Positions 1 through 10,188 of a DNA stretch of 64,000 bases are shown piece by piece. Every line of letters starts with the position of its first letter. Positions within the stretch are counted from its first letter, which is position 1. The position numbers and the translations under genes were made by a program. The stretch is from Pseudomonas sp. Irchel s3f7 (GTDB taxonomy: Bacteria; Pseudomonadota; Gammaproteobacteria; Pseudomonadales; Pseudomonadaceae), in contig NZ_FYDO01000014.1 in assembly GCF_900187615.1 (NCBI RefSeq), positions 1 to 64,000 on the forward strand, read 5' to 3'. Below the pieces are notes generated by a model. It worked only from the letters and a program-made list of their open reading frames with translations, did no database searches and was not told the DNA's origin.

Positions 1-95
1 TGGAACCACCTGATCCCATCCCGAACTCAGCAGTGAAACGATGCATCGCCGATGGTAGTGTGGGGTTTCCCCATGTGAGAGTAGGTCATCGTCAA
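1..95 (+). rRNA. rrf: 5S ribosomal RNA, 3' part
   Basis: The window starts inside a 5S rRNA gene. The visible part carries the conserved stretches CCCGAACTCAG and GGGGTTTCCCCATG and ends at about GTAGGTCATCG followed by TCAAG. The 5' end lies outside the window, so this is the last gene of an rRNA operon read rightward. The exact 3' end is uncertain by a few bases. The identification is secure because bacterial 5S is highly conserved. Confidence 0.93.
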
Positions 96-107
96 GATTA
101 AATTCCG

Positions 108-144
108 AAACCCCAATTGCGAAAGCAGTTGGGGTTTTGTTTTG
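108..144 (+). terminator. Intrinsic terminator of the rRNA operon
   Basis: An inverted repeat (AACCCCAATTGC and GCAGTTGGGGTT) closes a stem with a short GAAA-type loop and is followed by a T-rich run. It sits just after the 5S gene and before recC, as expected for the rrn terminator. Confidence 0.85.
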
Positions 145-250
145 TCCGCAGGAAAGTTCGTACAGCAATGACGGACAGGTCCCCGCTGTCAGCGTCTCCC
201 GACAATGCTAAGGTTCGGCCCTAGCGTTTGTATTTTCCAAGGAAGCCTTT

Positions 251-3200
251 ATGCCGGACGCAACGTCCCTCAGTGCTGGTTTTATGGTGGTTCACGGTAA
301 CCGCCTGGACGAGTTACGCAGCCTGGTGGTGAGCTGGATGCGGCGTTACCCGCTGGCCCCCCTGGAAAATGAAATCGCCCTGGTGCAGAGCAACGGCATC
401 GCCCAATGGCTGAAACTGGCACTGGCTGAAGATGCTGAAGATGCTGAAGATGACGATATGGGTGGCTGCGGAATCGCCGCGGCCATCGATGTGCAGTTGC
501 CCGGCAGTTTCATGTGGCAGCTCTATCGCATGGTCCTGGGTCGTGACGAAATTCCGGTCAAGTCCCTGCTTGATAAGGCGCCGCTGACCTGGCGTCTGAT
601 GCGCCTGCTTCCGCAGTTGATCAATGAACCACACTTCGAACCGCTACAGCGCTTCCTGACCAATGACAGCGATCTGCGAAAACGCTATCAATTGTCTGAA
701 CGGCTGGCGGATTTGTTCGACCAGTATCAGGTGTACCGCGCCGACTGGCTCGAAGACTGGGCAGAAGATCGGCACCAATTGCGCAGCGGCAGAGGAGAGA
801 CCAGGCCACTGACTGCGGCCAATTGCTGGCAGGCCGAGCTGTGGCGTGCACTTCTATTGGATGTTGGTGAAGAGGGCATGGCGCAAAGCCGTGCCGGCGT
901 CCATCAGCGGTTCATCGAGCGCATCAACAACCTCGAGGTTGCCCCACCGGGGTTGCCTTCGCGGGTGATCGTTTTTGGTATTTCCTCTCTTCCCGCTCAA
1001 GCCCTTGAAGCTCTAGCCGGGCTGGCTCGATTCAGCCAGGTTCTACTGTGTGTACATAATCCCTGTCGTCACCATTGGGCAGACATCGTCGCCGATAAAG
1101 ACCTGTTACGGCATCAATACAAACGACAGGCGCGCAAGAGTGGCATGCCGGTCGTACTCGACTCCCAAACGCTTCATCAACATGCCCATCCGCTATTGGC
1201 CGCATGGGGCAAGCAGGGGCGTGACTACATCAATCTGCTCGACAGCTATGACGATCCCAACAGCTATCGCTCGGCATTTCGTGACGGCAGGATCGATTTG
1301 TTCAGTGATAGTCAGCCACTGAATATGCTCAATCAGTTGCAGGATGACATCCTCGAACTACGCCCCCTGAACGAAACCCGCGAGCTATGGCCAGCAGTGA
1401 GCCTGGAGGAGGACGAGTCGATCCGTTTCCACATCGCTCATAGCGCTCAACGCGAAGTAGAGATCCTTCACGATCAGTTGCTCGCGCGCTTCAGCGAAAA
1501 TCCACAGCTACGTCCTCGTGACGTGATTGTGATGGTCCCCGACATCGACAGCTACGCACCGCATATTCGTGCAGTGTTCGGTCAGCTTGAGCGGCATGAT
1601 CCGCGATTCATCCCCTTCACACTGGCTGACCAAGGGCAGCGTGGTCGTGATCCGTTACTGATTGCTGTCGAACACCTGCTCAAACTGCCTGACAGTCGCT
1701 TTCCTGTCAGCGAGATTCTTGATCTGCTGGACGTTCCGGCATTGCGCGCCCGCTTTGGCGTAGAGGAACGTGACCTGCCGACGCTGCACCGCTGGATCGA
1801 AGGCGCTGGCATTCGTTGGGGCATAAATGCTCAACAGCGCGCAGGTCTTGGTTTGCCGCCAGCGCTGGAGCAAAACAGTTGGCGTTTCGGTCTGCGGCGA
1901 ATGTTGCTCGGTTACGCGGTCGGCAACGGCAGTGCCTGTGGCGAAATCGAACCCTACGACGAGATCGGCGGACTGGATGCTGCGCTCATCGGTCCATTGG
2001 TTGCGTTGCTGGATGCACTGGAGGTTGCTCACCAGGAACTGACACAGCCAGCATCGCCCCAGCAATGGAGCCTGCGTTTGCAGGCGTTGCTGTCACTCTT
2101 CTTTCAGGCCAGTAACGAGCACGATGACTATTTGCTGACCCAGCTGGAAGCGTTGCGCGAAGCGTGGCTTGAGAGTTGTGAATCTGTAGGTCTGCAAGAC
2201 GAACTGCCGCTGACCGTCGTCCGCGAAGCCTGGCTTGCGGGTCTTGATCAGGGGCGATTGTCTCAACGCTTTTTGGCGGGAGCGGTGAATTTCTGCACGC
2301 TGATGCCGATGCGTGCGATTCCGTTCAAATTGGTTTGCTTGCTTGGCATGAATGATGGCGACTACCCGCGGGCACAACCGCCGCTGGACTTCGACCTCAT
2401 GGGCAGCGACTACCGTCCCGGTGATCGCTCACGACGCGAAGACGACCGTTACTTGCTGCTGGAGGCTCTGTTGTCAGCACGTGAGCAGCTCTACATCAGT
2501 TGGGTCGGACGCAGCATTCGCGACAACAGCGAACGCCCCGCGTCAGTGCTGATCGGTCAGCTACGGGATCATCTCGCAAGCGGTTGGCGACTCACCAAGT
2601 CCGACGAAGACCTGCTTGAAGCCATTACTCAGGAACATCCTCTGCAACCATTTAGCGCCCGTTATTTCCACGAAGGCGATGACCTGTTCAGCTATGCCAA
2701 CGAGTGGCAAGTGCTGCATCAAATCACTGTGCAAACACCTGATATCGAGTTGCTTGATGCCCACATTCAGGATGAGCCGCTGACGCTCGGTCAGTTGCAG
2801 GATTTCCTGCGCAACCCGGTGCGACATTTCTTCAGTCAGCGGCTGAAAGTGTACTTCGAGGCTGCCGAAGTGCCTCTGGCCGATGAAGAACCCTTTGTCC
2901 TTGATGCCTTGCAACGCTACAACTTGAGTGACCGTTTGCTTGAAGCCGCCATGGCCGATCTGGATGACACCGATCAGGCGTTGCAACTACAAGCCCAGCG
3001 TCTACAGAACAGTGGATTGCTGCCCATGGCAGGTTTTGGCGAATGCCTCCAGCGAGAGTTGATCGAACCGTTGCCGGATTTGCTGCAACGTTATCAACAG
3101 CTCCTGGCGCTATGGCCAACGCCGCTGACCAGCGCATTACCGGTGAGCCTGGAGTTGCATGAGTTGCGCATCGAGGGATGGCTCAGTGGGCTGCATCAAC

Positions 3201-3712
3201 GGGCAGACGGTGGTTTGCTGTCGGTGACCACAATCCCCAACAGCATCGGTTCGATCAAGTCCCGCAAATGGCATCGCCTGACCCGGCCGTGGGTCAATCA
3301 TCTGGCCGCTTGCGCCAGCGGTCTGTCGATGACCACCGCGTTGGTGGCCAGCGATGACAGTCTGGTGCTCGCGCCAATGGACGTGGATTCAGCACAGCGA
3401 ATTCTGGGAGACCTGTTGCTCGCCTGGCAATCGGGTATGCGTCAGCCACTTCCGATTGCGGTCAAAACGGCCTTCGCCTGGTTGGGGCAGACCGATACGG
3501 TCAAAGCCGAAGCAGCCGCTCGAAAAGCCTATGAAGGGGATGGGCTGACTACCAATGGGGAGCGACGAGAGAGCATTGCGCTTGCAAGGCAGTTTGCCGA
3601 TTACGATGCGTTGACCGCCGATGAAACATTCTTCGACTGGTGCGATGCACTGTATCGACCGTTGCTTGAGGCCTCTTGGCGTTCATTGTCCAGCGCGGAG
3701 GTGCGCCCATGA
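251..3712 (+). CDS. recC: Exodeoxyribonuclease V subunit gamma (RecC)
   Basis: RecC is the scaffold and Chi-recognition subunit of the cytoplasmic RecBCD helicase-nuclease, which resects double-strand breaks for RecA and destroys linear foreign DNA. The 1153-residue product has the usual RecC length. Its start shows the family pattern of a helicase-like fold that has lost Walker motifs (FMVVHGNRLDELRSLV near residue 11, then VQSNGIAQWL near 46). An AAGGA ribosome site precedes ATG 251. The stop overlaps the recB start (ATGA), so recC-recB-recD are translationally coupled. The order recC-recB-recD lacks the ptrA gene that sits between recC and recB in E. coli. Confidence 0.96.
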   Translation: MPDATSLSAGFMVVHGNRLDELRSLVVSWMRRYPLAPLENEIALVQSNGIAQWLKLALAEDAEDAEDDDMGGCGIAAAIDVQLPGSFMWQLYRMVLGRDEIPVKSLLDKAPLTWRLMRLLPQLINEPHFEPLQRFLTNDSDLRKRYQLSERLADLFDQYQVYRADWLEDWAEDRHQLRSGRGETRPLTAANCWQAELWRALLLDVGEEGMAQSRAGVHQRFIERINNLEVAPPGLPSRVIVFGISSLPAQALEALAGLARFSQVLLCVHNPCRHHWADIVADKDLLRHQYKRQARKSGMPVVLDSQTLHQHAHPLLAAWGKQGRDYINLLDSYDDPNSYRSAFRDGRIDLFSDSQPLNMLNQLQDDILELRPLNETRELWPAVSLEEDESIRFHIAHSAQREVEILHDQLLARFSENPQLRPRDVIVMVPDIDSYAPHIRAVFGQLERHDPRFIPFTLADQGQRGRDPLLIAVEHLLKLPDSRFPVSEILDLLDVPALRARFGVEERDLPTLHRWIEGAGIRWGINAQQRAGLGLPPALEQNSWRFGLRRMLLGYAVGNGSACGEIEPYDEIGGLDAALIGPLVALLDALEVAHQELTQPASPQQWSLRLQALLSLFFQASNEHDDYLLTQLEALREAWLESCESVGLQDELPLTVVREAWLAGLDQGRLSQRFLAGAVNFCTLMPMRAIPFKLVCLLGMNDGDYPRAQPPLDFDLMGSDYRPGDRSRREDDRYLLLEALLSAREQLYISWVGRSIRDNSERPASVLIGQLRDHLASGWRLTKSDEDLLEAITQEHPLQPFSARYFHEGDDLFSYANEWQVLHQITVQTPDIELLDAHIQDEPLTLGQLQDFLRNPVRHFFSQRLKVYFEAAEVPLADEEPFVLDALQRYNLSDRLLEAAMADLDDTDQALQLQAQRLQNSGLLPMAGFGECLQRELIEPLPDLLQRYQQLLALWPTPLTSALPVSLELHELRIEGWLSGLHQRADGGLLSVTTIPNSIGSIKSRKWHRLTRPWVNHLAACASGLSMTTALVASDDSLVLAPMDVDSAQRILGDLLLAWQSGMRQPLPIAVKTAFAWLGQTDTVKAEAAARKAYEGDGLTTNGERRESIALARQFADYDALTADETFFDWCDALYRPLLEASWRSLSSAEVRP

Positions 3713-6700
3713 CCACCAAAATACCTCTGGCCCTGGCATTCCCGCTGCGCGGCAGCCAGTTGATCGAAGCTAGCGCAGGGACCGGCAAGACCTTCACGAT
3801 TTCAGCGCTGTACCTGCGCCTGGTCCTCGGCCATGGTGGGGAGTCCGACGGTTTCGGGCGTGAGCTGTTGCCTCCGCAGATCCTCGTTGTGACCTTTACC
3901 GATGCCGCTACCAAAGAGCTGCGTGAGCGCATTCGTACACGACTGGCCGAAGCGGCTCGATTCTTCCGCGATGAAACTCCCGCTCCGGACGGACTGATTG
4001 CCGAGTTGCGTGATCAGTATCCGGCCGAGCAGTGGGCCGGATGTGCAAATCGCCTGGATATCGCCGCGCAATGGATGGACGAAGCAGCGGTCTCGACCAT
4101 TCACAGTTGGTGTCAGCGCATGTTGCGTGAGCACGCGTTCGACAGTGGCAGCCTGTTCACCCAGACCCTGGAAACCGATCACAGCGATCTGCTCGGTGAA
4201 GTGTTGCGCGACTATTGGCGATTGTTTTGCTACCCCATGCAAGGCGATGCGCTGAACTGGGTACGCGGCAATTGGGGCGGGCCCGCTGCTTTGCTACCGC
4301 GAATTCGCGGATTGTTTGCCAGCGAGCGGGAGACCCTCCCCGGTAAAGAGCCCGCAGAGTTGATCAGCGAATGTTTACAAGAGCGGCGAGCCGCTTTGCT
4401 TGAGCTCAAGCAACCCTGGTGTCAGTGGGCCGACGAGCTGCTGGCGATCTGTCACGAAGGTGTTGCCAGTAAAAGTGTCGACGGCCGCAAGATGCAGGCC
4501 CGCTACTTCGAACCCTGGTTTGAAAAAATCAAAGCCTGGGCTGGAGACGAAGCCGTTGAGCAACTGGACATCGGTACCGGTTTCACGCGCCTCACACCTG
4601 ACGGTATGGCTGAAGCCTGGAAGAAGGGAGACGCGCCCAATCATCCAGGCCTGGACGCCATGCCGGGTCTGAAAGCCTGTCTCGACAGTTTGCCGACGCC
4701 CGATGCCGTGGTGTTGCAACACGCTGCACATTGGGTCGGTGCACGGTTCGAGGAGGAAAAGCGTCGTCGTGCGGAAATGGGTTTTGACGACATGCTGTTG
4801 CGCCTCGATGCCGCGTTGCAGTCTGACGGTGGTGAGCGCCTGGCGACCTTGATCCGCGAACAGTTCCCGGTAGCGTTGATCGACGAGTTCCAGGACACCG
4901 ACCCGGTGCAGTACCGGATCTTCGAAAGCATCTACCGCATTGAAGACAACAATCCAGAAAGCGGTCTGTTCCTGATCGGCGACCCGAAACAGGCGATCTA
5001 CGCGTTCCGCGGTGCCGACATCTACACCTACCTACGCGCCCGTCAGGCAACCACCGGGCGCCTGCATACATTGGGCACCAACTTCCGTTCCAGTCACGGC
5101 ATGGTCGATGCCGTGAACCATGTATTTGAATATGCCGAGTGTCGCGAGTCCGGACGCGGAGCTTTCCTGTTTCGCGAGAAAAACGGTGATAACCCTGTCC
5201 CGTTCCTGCCGGTCGATTCGCAGGGGCGCAAAGAAGTTCTGCAGATCAACCATCAGTCCGTCCCTGCGCTGAATATCTGGCACTTGCCTGCCGAACAGCC
5301 CTTGTCCGGTGCGGTGTACCGCCAGCAACTGGCCGCGGCGTGTGCCAGTGAAATCACGGCATTGCTCAACGGTGGACAACAAGGTCGAGCGGGCTTCCTG
5401 CGTGACAAAGAATTCAAAGGCCTGATGCCCGCGGACATCGCGATCCTCGTCCGCGATGGCAAGGAGGCGCAGGCCGTGCGCGCTGAACTCGCTGCCCGAG
5501 GCGTGCGCAGTGTTTATCTGTCGGACAAGGATTCAGTGTTCGCCGCGCAGGAAGCCCACGACGTCCTGACCTGGCTCAAAGCCTGTGCCGAGCCGGATGT
5601 CGAGCGACCGCTGCGGGCCGCATTGGCCAGCATCACGTTGAACCTGTCGCTGGCAGAATTGGAACAGCTGAACCAGGACGAGTTGGCCTGGGAAGCGCGG
5701 GTCATGCAGTTCCGCAGCTATCGCGAGCTGTGGCGCAAGCAGGGTGTCTTGCCAATGCTTCGCCGTTTGCTGCACGACTTCCGGCTGCCCCAGGCATTGA
5801 TTGCCCGCAGCGATGGCGAACGGGTATTGACCAATCTGTTGCACCTGTCCGAGCTGCTGCAACAGGCCGCCGCCGAACTGGATGGCGAGCAAGCGCTGAT
5901 CCGACATTTATCCGAGCATCTGGCGTTGTCCGGGCAGGCCGGTGAAGAGCAGATCCTGCGTCTGGAGAGCGACGAGCAACTGGTCAAGGTCGTGACCATT
6001 CACAAGTCCAAAGGGCTTGAATATCCCTTGGTGTTTCTGCCGTTCATTTGTTCGGCGAAGCCGGTGGATGGCAGTCGTCTGCCGTTGCATTACCACGACG
6101 CGACGGGTAAGGCTCAAGTGACGTTGAAACCGACGCCCGAGTTGATCGCCCTGGCCGACGACGAACGTCTGGCGGAAGATCTGCGTTTGCTCTATGTGGC
6201 CTTGACCCGGGCGCAACATGCCTGTTGGCTCGGCGTGACCGATCTCAAACGCGGCAATAACAACAGTTCGGTGCTGCATCTGTCGGCATTGGGTTATCTA
6301 TTGGGCGGCGGGTCTTCTCTGGGTGAATCGGCGGGGCTGAGCGTCTGGCTGCGCGACCTGCAGCAGGGTTGCCCCGCGATAGGCTGCAGTGACATGCCAG
6401 AAGCCAGTGCCGAGCTTTACCACCCGCCGCAGAACACTGCGGCGTTGCTGGCTCCGCTGATTCCACAACGCAAGGCCAGTGAAAACTGGTGGATCGCCTC
6501 CTACAGCGCGTTGCGTATTGGTGACAGTCTGAGCATCGGCAGCGATGAAGCGCCTGAGAGCCCGCAGGCCCAGAAACTCTTCGACGACGAACGTCTCGAT
6601 CCACAGGCACCACGGGAAATGATCGCGGGTGGTGCCGATATCCATCGATTCCCGCGGGGGCCGAACCCCGGTACTTTTCTCCACGGTTTGCTTGAGTGGG

Positions 6701-7398
6701 CCGGCAACGAAGGTTTCGCTGCCACGCCCAAAGCCGTGGAAGAGGCCATTGCCCGTCGCTGTAACCGCCGGGGCTGGGAGGGCTGGATAACCACGCTCAG
6801 TGACTGGCTGCAGCATCTGCTCAAGTCCCCGCTGCCTGTCGGTAGCGGGCAGGCGCCCGTGATATTCGAAGCGTTGAGTCAGTACCAGGTCGAAATGGAA
6901 TTCTGGTTTGCCAGCCACAAAGTCGACGTGCTCAAACTCGATGCACTGGTCTGCCAATACACCCATAACGGCGTGGCCCGTGTGGCGGCCGAACCGGTTT
7001 TGCTTAACGGCATGTTCAAGGGATTCATCGACCTTACTTTCGAGCATGACGGCCGCTATTACGTCGCCGATTACAAATCCAACTGGCTCGGCGTCGACGA
7101 TGCGGCCTATACCGAGCAGGCGATGGAGCAGTCGATTCTCGACAACCGCTATGACCTGCAATACGTGTTGTACCTTCTGGCGCTGCACCGCCAACTCAAA
7201 GCCAGGCTTGCCGATTACGACTACGACCGGCATGTCGGAGGTGCGCTGTATCTGTTCCTGCGGGGTACGCGGGCGCCCAGCCAGGGTGCGTACTTCGCCC
7301 GGCCGCCAAGGGAGCTGATCGAGCAACTGGACCGTCTGTTCCAGGGTAAACCGCAGCCCAGGGTCGAACCCGCCTGGGAACAAGGAGTATTGCTATGA
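3709..7398 (+). CDS. recB: Exodeoxyribonuclease V subunit beta (RecB)
   Basis: RecB is the 3'-to-5' helicase and the only nuclease of RecBCD. Seen here: a Walker A motif (ASAGTGKTFTISALYL) near residues 20-35, UvrD-type motifs including IDEFQDTDP near 395, VVTIHKSKGLEYPLVFLPF near 762, LLYVALTRAQ near 830, and a C-terminal nuclease domain with GFIDLTF (about 1104) and YVADYKSN (about 1119), which supply the catalytic Asp and Asp-Tyr-Lys residues. I chose ATG 3709 rather than the in-frame ATG 3676 because it overlaps the recC stop in the ATGA arrangement; that gives 1229 residues. Nothing suggests inactivation. Confidence 0.96.
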   Translation: MTTKIPLALAFPLRGSQLIEASAGTGKTFTISALYLRLVLGHGGESDGFGRELLPPQILVVTFTDAATKELRERIRTRLAEAARFFRDETPAPDGLIAELRDQYPAEQWAGCANRLDIAAQWMDEAAVSTIHSWCQRMLREHAFDSGSLFTQTLETDHSDLLGEVLRDYWRLFCYPMQGDALNWVRGNWGGPAALLPRIRGLFASERETLPGKEPAELISECLQERRAALLELKQPWCQWADELLAICHEGVASKSVDGRKMQARYFEPWFEKIKAWAGDEAVEQLDIGTGFTRLTPDGMAEAWKKGDAPNHPGLDAMPGLKACLDSLPTPDAVVLQHAAHWVGARFEEEKRRRAEMGFDDMLLRLDAALQSDGGERLATLIREQFPVALIDEFQDTDPVQYRIFESIYRIEDNNPESGLFLIGDPKQAIYAFRGADIYTYLRARQATTGRLHTLGTNFRSSHGMVDAVNHVFEYAECRESGRGAFLFREKNGDNPVPFLPVDSQGRKEVLQINHQSVPALNIWHLPAEQPLSGAVYRQQLAAACASEITALLNGGQQGRAGFLRDKEFKGLMPADIAILVRDGKEAQAVRAELAARGVRSVYLSDKDSVFAAQEAHDVLTWLKACAEPDVERPLRAALASITLNLSLAELEQLNQDELAWEARVMQFRSYRELWRKQGVLPMLRRLLHDFRLPQALIARSDGERVLTNLLHLSELLQQAAAELDGEQALIRHLSEHLALSGQAGEEQILRLESDEQLVKVVTIHKSKGLEYPLVFLPFICSAKPVDGSRLPLHYHDATGKAQVTLKPTPELIALADDERLAEDLRLLYVALTRAQHACWLGVTDLKRGNNNSSVLHLSALGYLLGGGSSLGESAGLSVWLRDLQQGCPAIGCSDMPEASAELYHPPQNTAALLAPLIPQRKASENWWIASYSALRIGDSLSIGSDEAPESPQAQKLFDDERLDPQAPREMIAGGADIHRFPRGPNPGTFLHGLLEWAGNEGFAATPKAVEEAIARRCNRRGWEGWITTLSDWLQHLLKSPLPVGSGQAPVIFEALSQYQVEMEFWFASHKVDVLKLDALVCQYTHNGVARVAAEPVLLNGMFKGFIDLTFEHDGRYYVADYKSNWLGVDDAAYTEQAMEQSILDNRYDLQYVLYLLALHRQLKARLADYDYDRHVGGALYLFLRGTRAPSQGAYFARPPRELIEQLDRLFQGKPQPRVEPAWEQGVLL

Positions 7399-9494
7399 GC
7401 CGTACCTTCGCCGACGTGCTGACGGTTACCGACAGCCTCACGGATCTCAAACCGTTGGAGCGCGCCGACGACTTGTTGAGATTGCTGACGCGTTGGGTCG
7501 AACGTGGCTGGCTGCGGGCGCTGGACAAGGCCTTCGTGTCCTTTCTTCATGAGCTGGCGCCAGCAGATGATCCTTTGGTGTTACTGGCGGCTGCGTTGAC
7601 CAGCCACCAGTTGGGTCACGGCCACGTTTGCCTTGATTTGTTCGAGACACTCAAGGAGCCGGACTTCGCCCTGTCGCTGCCTCCGGAAGGTGATCAGCAG
7701 AGTGGCGTGATGTTGCTGCCGTCGCAGTTGCTGGAAGCGGTGGACGGTGCCCATTGGTGCAAAGTGCTGGCGTCCAGCGGTCTGGTTGCATTGGCGGCTG
7801 ACGAGCGTGAAGCGGTGCAGCATCGGCCCTTGGTGCTGTCAGGCAAACGCTTGTATCTGCGCCGCTATTGGGCCTACGAACGGCGTATCGACAATTCGTT
7901 GCGCGAACGTCTGGCCGCGCATGAAGCTACACCGAGTGACTTGTTGCAGCGGCTCACCGAGCTGTTCGGTCCGGCCAGGCCCGGTGAGGTCATCGACTGG
8001 CAAAAGCTGGCCTGCGCACTGGCGACTCGCGGCGCCTTCAGTATCGTTACCGGTGGTCCGGGAACGGGTAAAACCACGACAGTCGTGCGCTTGCTGGCAC
8101 TGCTTCAGGCACCTGCCGTGGAGGCTGGAAAGCCGCTGCGTATTCGCCTCGCCGCTCCGACCGGTAAAGCGGCAGCGCGCCTCACCGAGTCCATCAGCCA
8201 GCAAGTCAGGACGCTGAAGGTCACGGAAGCCGTACGCAATAAAATCCCGTCCGACGTCACCACCGTTCACCGCCTGTTGGGCAGCCGTCCCGGGACGCGG
8301 CATTTCCGGCATCACGCGGCTAATCGTTTGCCGCTGGACGTATTGGTGGTGGACGAAGCATCGATGATCGACCTGGAAATGATGGCCAACCTGCTCGACG
8401 CGTTGCCGCCTCATGCTCGCCTTGTGCTGCTGGGTGACAAGGATCAGTTGGCGTCGGTGGAGGCGGGTGCCGTTCTCGGGGATCTGTGTCGCGACGCCGA
8501 AGCCGGATGGTACAGCCCGCAGACGCGTCAGTGGCTCGAGGCCGCCAGCGGTGAAAGCCTGGAGACCAGCGGGTTGCAGGAAGATAGCCAAGGCACCCAT
8601 CCATTGGCTCAGCAAGTGGTCATGCTGCGGCACTCGCGGCGATTCGGTGAGGGCAGCGGTATTGGCCAGTTGGCCCGATGGGTCAACCAACAGCAGCCCG
8701 AGGAAGCCCGCAGATTGTTGGCGGTACGCAGCCACGACGATGTGTTTTGCCTGTCCCTCAAGAATGAACAGGATCGCGCGCTGGAGCGCTTGTTGCTCGA
8801 AGGTCATGGTGAGGGACCACAAGGTTATCGCCATTACTTGAGCCTGCTGCGCAATCAACGACCACCACTCGATAGACCGCTTGAAGATTCGTGCTGGACC
8901 GAGTGGGCTAGACAGGTCCTGCAGGCCTTCGACGCCTTCCAGTTGTTGTGCGCTGTGCGCAAAGGGCCGTGGGGTGTGGAAGGGTTGAACCAGCGAGTGA
9001 CCGCGGCGTTGCTGAAGGCGCGGCTGATTGACAGCGACCAGCAGTGGTACGAGGGACGACCCGTGCTGATGACGCGCAACGATTACGGTCTGGGCTTGAT
9101 GAACGGCGACATCGGCATTGCGCTCAAACTGCCAGAACGCGAAGGCTCTCAAGCCGGCAAGCATGTCCTGCGGGTGGCCTTTCCCCGTAACGACGGGCAG
9201 GGCGGTGTGCGTTTTGTGCTGCCAAGTCGACTCAATGATGTGGAAACCGTCTACGCCATGACCGTGCACAAATCCCAGGGGTCGGAATTTGCGCATACCG
9301 CATTGATTCTTCCCGATGCGTTGAACCCGGTACTGACCAAGGAGCTTGTCTACACCGGGATAACCCGTGCCAAAGACTGGTTTACCTTGATCGAACCGCG
9401 GGCAGGGGTATTTGAAGAAGCGGTACGGCGCAAGGTCAAACGCTTGAGCGGATTGATGCTGGAGCTGAAGGAAAACATCGAAGCCGCAGGGTGA
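7395..9494 (+). CDS. recD: Exodeoxyribonuclease V subunit alpha (RecD)
   Basis: RecD is the fast 5'-to-3' superfamily-1B helicase of RecBCD. The 699-residue protein has an N-terminal RecB-contact domain, Walker A (GGPGTGKTTTVVRLL) near residue 220, the Walker B region LVVDEASMIDLEMM near 317, LLGDKDQLASVEAGAVLGDL near 345, and the C-terminal motif VYAMTVHKSQGSEF followed by LVYTGITRAK. The start overlaps the recB stop (ATGA), so the three subunits are coupled. All helicase motifs are intact. The next 118 bp to the following gene contain no clear terminator. Confidence 0.96.
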   Translation: MSRTFADVLTVTDSLTDLKPLERADDLLRLLTRWVERGWLRALDKAFVSFLHELAPADDPLVLLAAALTSHQLGHGHVCLDLFETLKEPDFALSLPPEGDQQSGVMLLPSQLLEAVDGAHWCKVLASSGLVALAADEREAVQHRPLVLSGKRLYLRRYWAYERRIDNSLRERLAAHEATPSDLLQRLTELFGPARPGEVIDWQKLACALATRGAFSIVTGGPGTGKTTTVVRLLALLQAPAVEAGKPLRIRLAAPTGKAAARLTESISQQVRTLKVTEAVRNKIPSDVTTVHRLLGSRPGTRHFRHHAANRLPLDVLVVDEASMIDLEMMANLLDALPPHARLVLLGDKDQLASVEAGAVLGDLCRDAEAGWYSPQTRQWLEAASGESLETSGLQEDSQGTHPLAQQVVMLRHSRRFGEGSGIGQLARWVNQQQPEEARRLLAVRSHDDVFCLSLKNEQDRALERLLLEGHGEGPQGYRHYLSLLRNQRPPLDRPLEDSCWTEWARQVLQAFDAFQLLCAVRKGPWGVEGLNQRVTAALLKARLIDSDQQWYEGRPVLMTRNDYGLGLMNGDIGIALKLPEREGSQAGKHVLRVAFPRNDGQGGVRFVLPSRLNDVETVYAMTVHKSQGSEFAHTALILPDALNPVLTKELVYTGITRAKDWFTLIEPRAGVFEEAVRRKVKRLSGLMLELKENIEAAG

Positions 9495-9612
9495 AATTTG
9501 GCGGAGGGTCGTAGGAAGTTGGCCAAAGTGCCGTAGTCCGTGGCCTCGCTGGCGTTTCGCCGCTGTGCTATCGTTGCGGCATCATTTCGCTCCGGTCAAA
9601 GAGTATCCCTGC

Positions 9613-10188
9613 ATGAAGGTGGCTGTCTGGACGACAGAGCGCGTCGTTGGCGGTAGAAAAGCGCTGCTTGCCATTCTTCTTTGCCTGATGGCCAACGTTG
9701 TGTCCGCGCAATCGCAAACCCCGGTGAGCATGGCGGATCAACGCGCCAAAGCGGTCACTCAGGTGGTGCTTGGCATTCTCAGTTACGCCCGTTGGCCCGT
9801 CGAGCCTGTGCTGCTGCGTTTGTGCCTGGTGGGACCTACCGAATACACCGACGACCTGGTCAAAGGTACGACCCAGGCGACCGGTCGACCGGTGTCGGTG
9901 CAACGGCTGTTGGCCGACAACCCCTCGATTGCCAGCGGCTGTGATGCGGTGTACGTCGGCAAGTTGACCGCCGAGGAGCGCACCCGACTGTTTGCAGCAC
10001 TGATCGGGCACCCCGTACTGAGCATCAGTGAAAGCGATGACCCTTGCACCGTCGGTAGCCTGTTTTGTCTGCGGGTCAGTGATGAACAGGTTTCTTTCGA
10101 GGTCAATCTCGACTCCGTTGCCCGCAGTGGTGTGCGCATTCATCCGAGCGTGCTGCAACTGTCACGCCGCAAGCCGGCGGCGCCATGA
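9613..10188 (+). CDS. yfiR: YfiR-family periplasmic repressor of the diguanylate cyclase YfiN
   Basis: In Pseudomonas, YfiR is a periplasmic protein that binds and inhibits the membrane diguanylate cyclase YfiN; release raises c-di-GMP, exopolysaccharide and small-colony growth. The 191-residue product has a signal peptide ending near VVSAQSQ, then a DUF4154-type domain (QVVLGILSYARWP near residue 50) and four cysteines (LRLCLVG, ASGCDAVYVG, DPC, LFCLR), which in the P. aeruginosa homologue form two disulfides. I placed the start at ATG 9613 because the signal peptide begins there; an in-frame ATG at 9565 would add 16 residues that do not look like a leader. It overlaps the cyclase gene by 4 bp. 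Confidence 0.88.
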   Translation: MKVAVWTTERVVGGRKALLAILLCLMANVVSAQSQTPVSMADQRAKAVTQVVLGILSYARWPVEPVLLRLCLVGPTEYTDDLVKGTTQATGRPVSVQRLLADNPSIASGCDAVYVGKLTAEERTRLFAALIGHPVLSISESDDPCTVGSLFCLRVSDEQVSFEVNLDSVARSGVRIHPSVLQLSRRKPAAP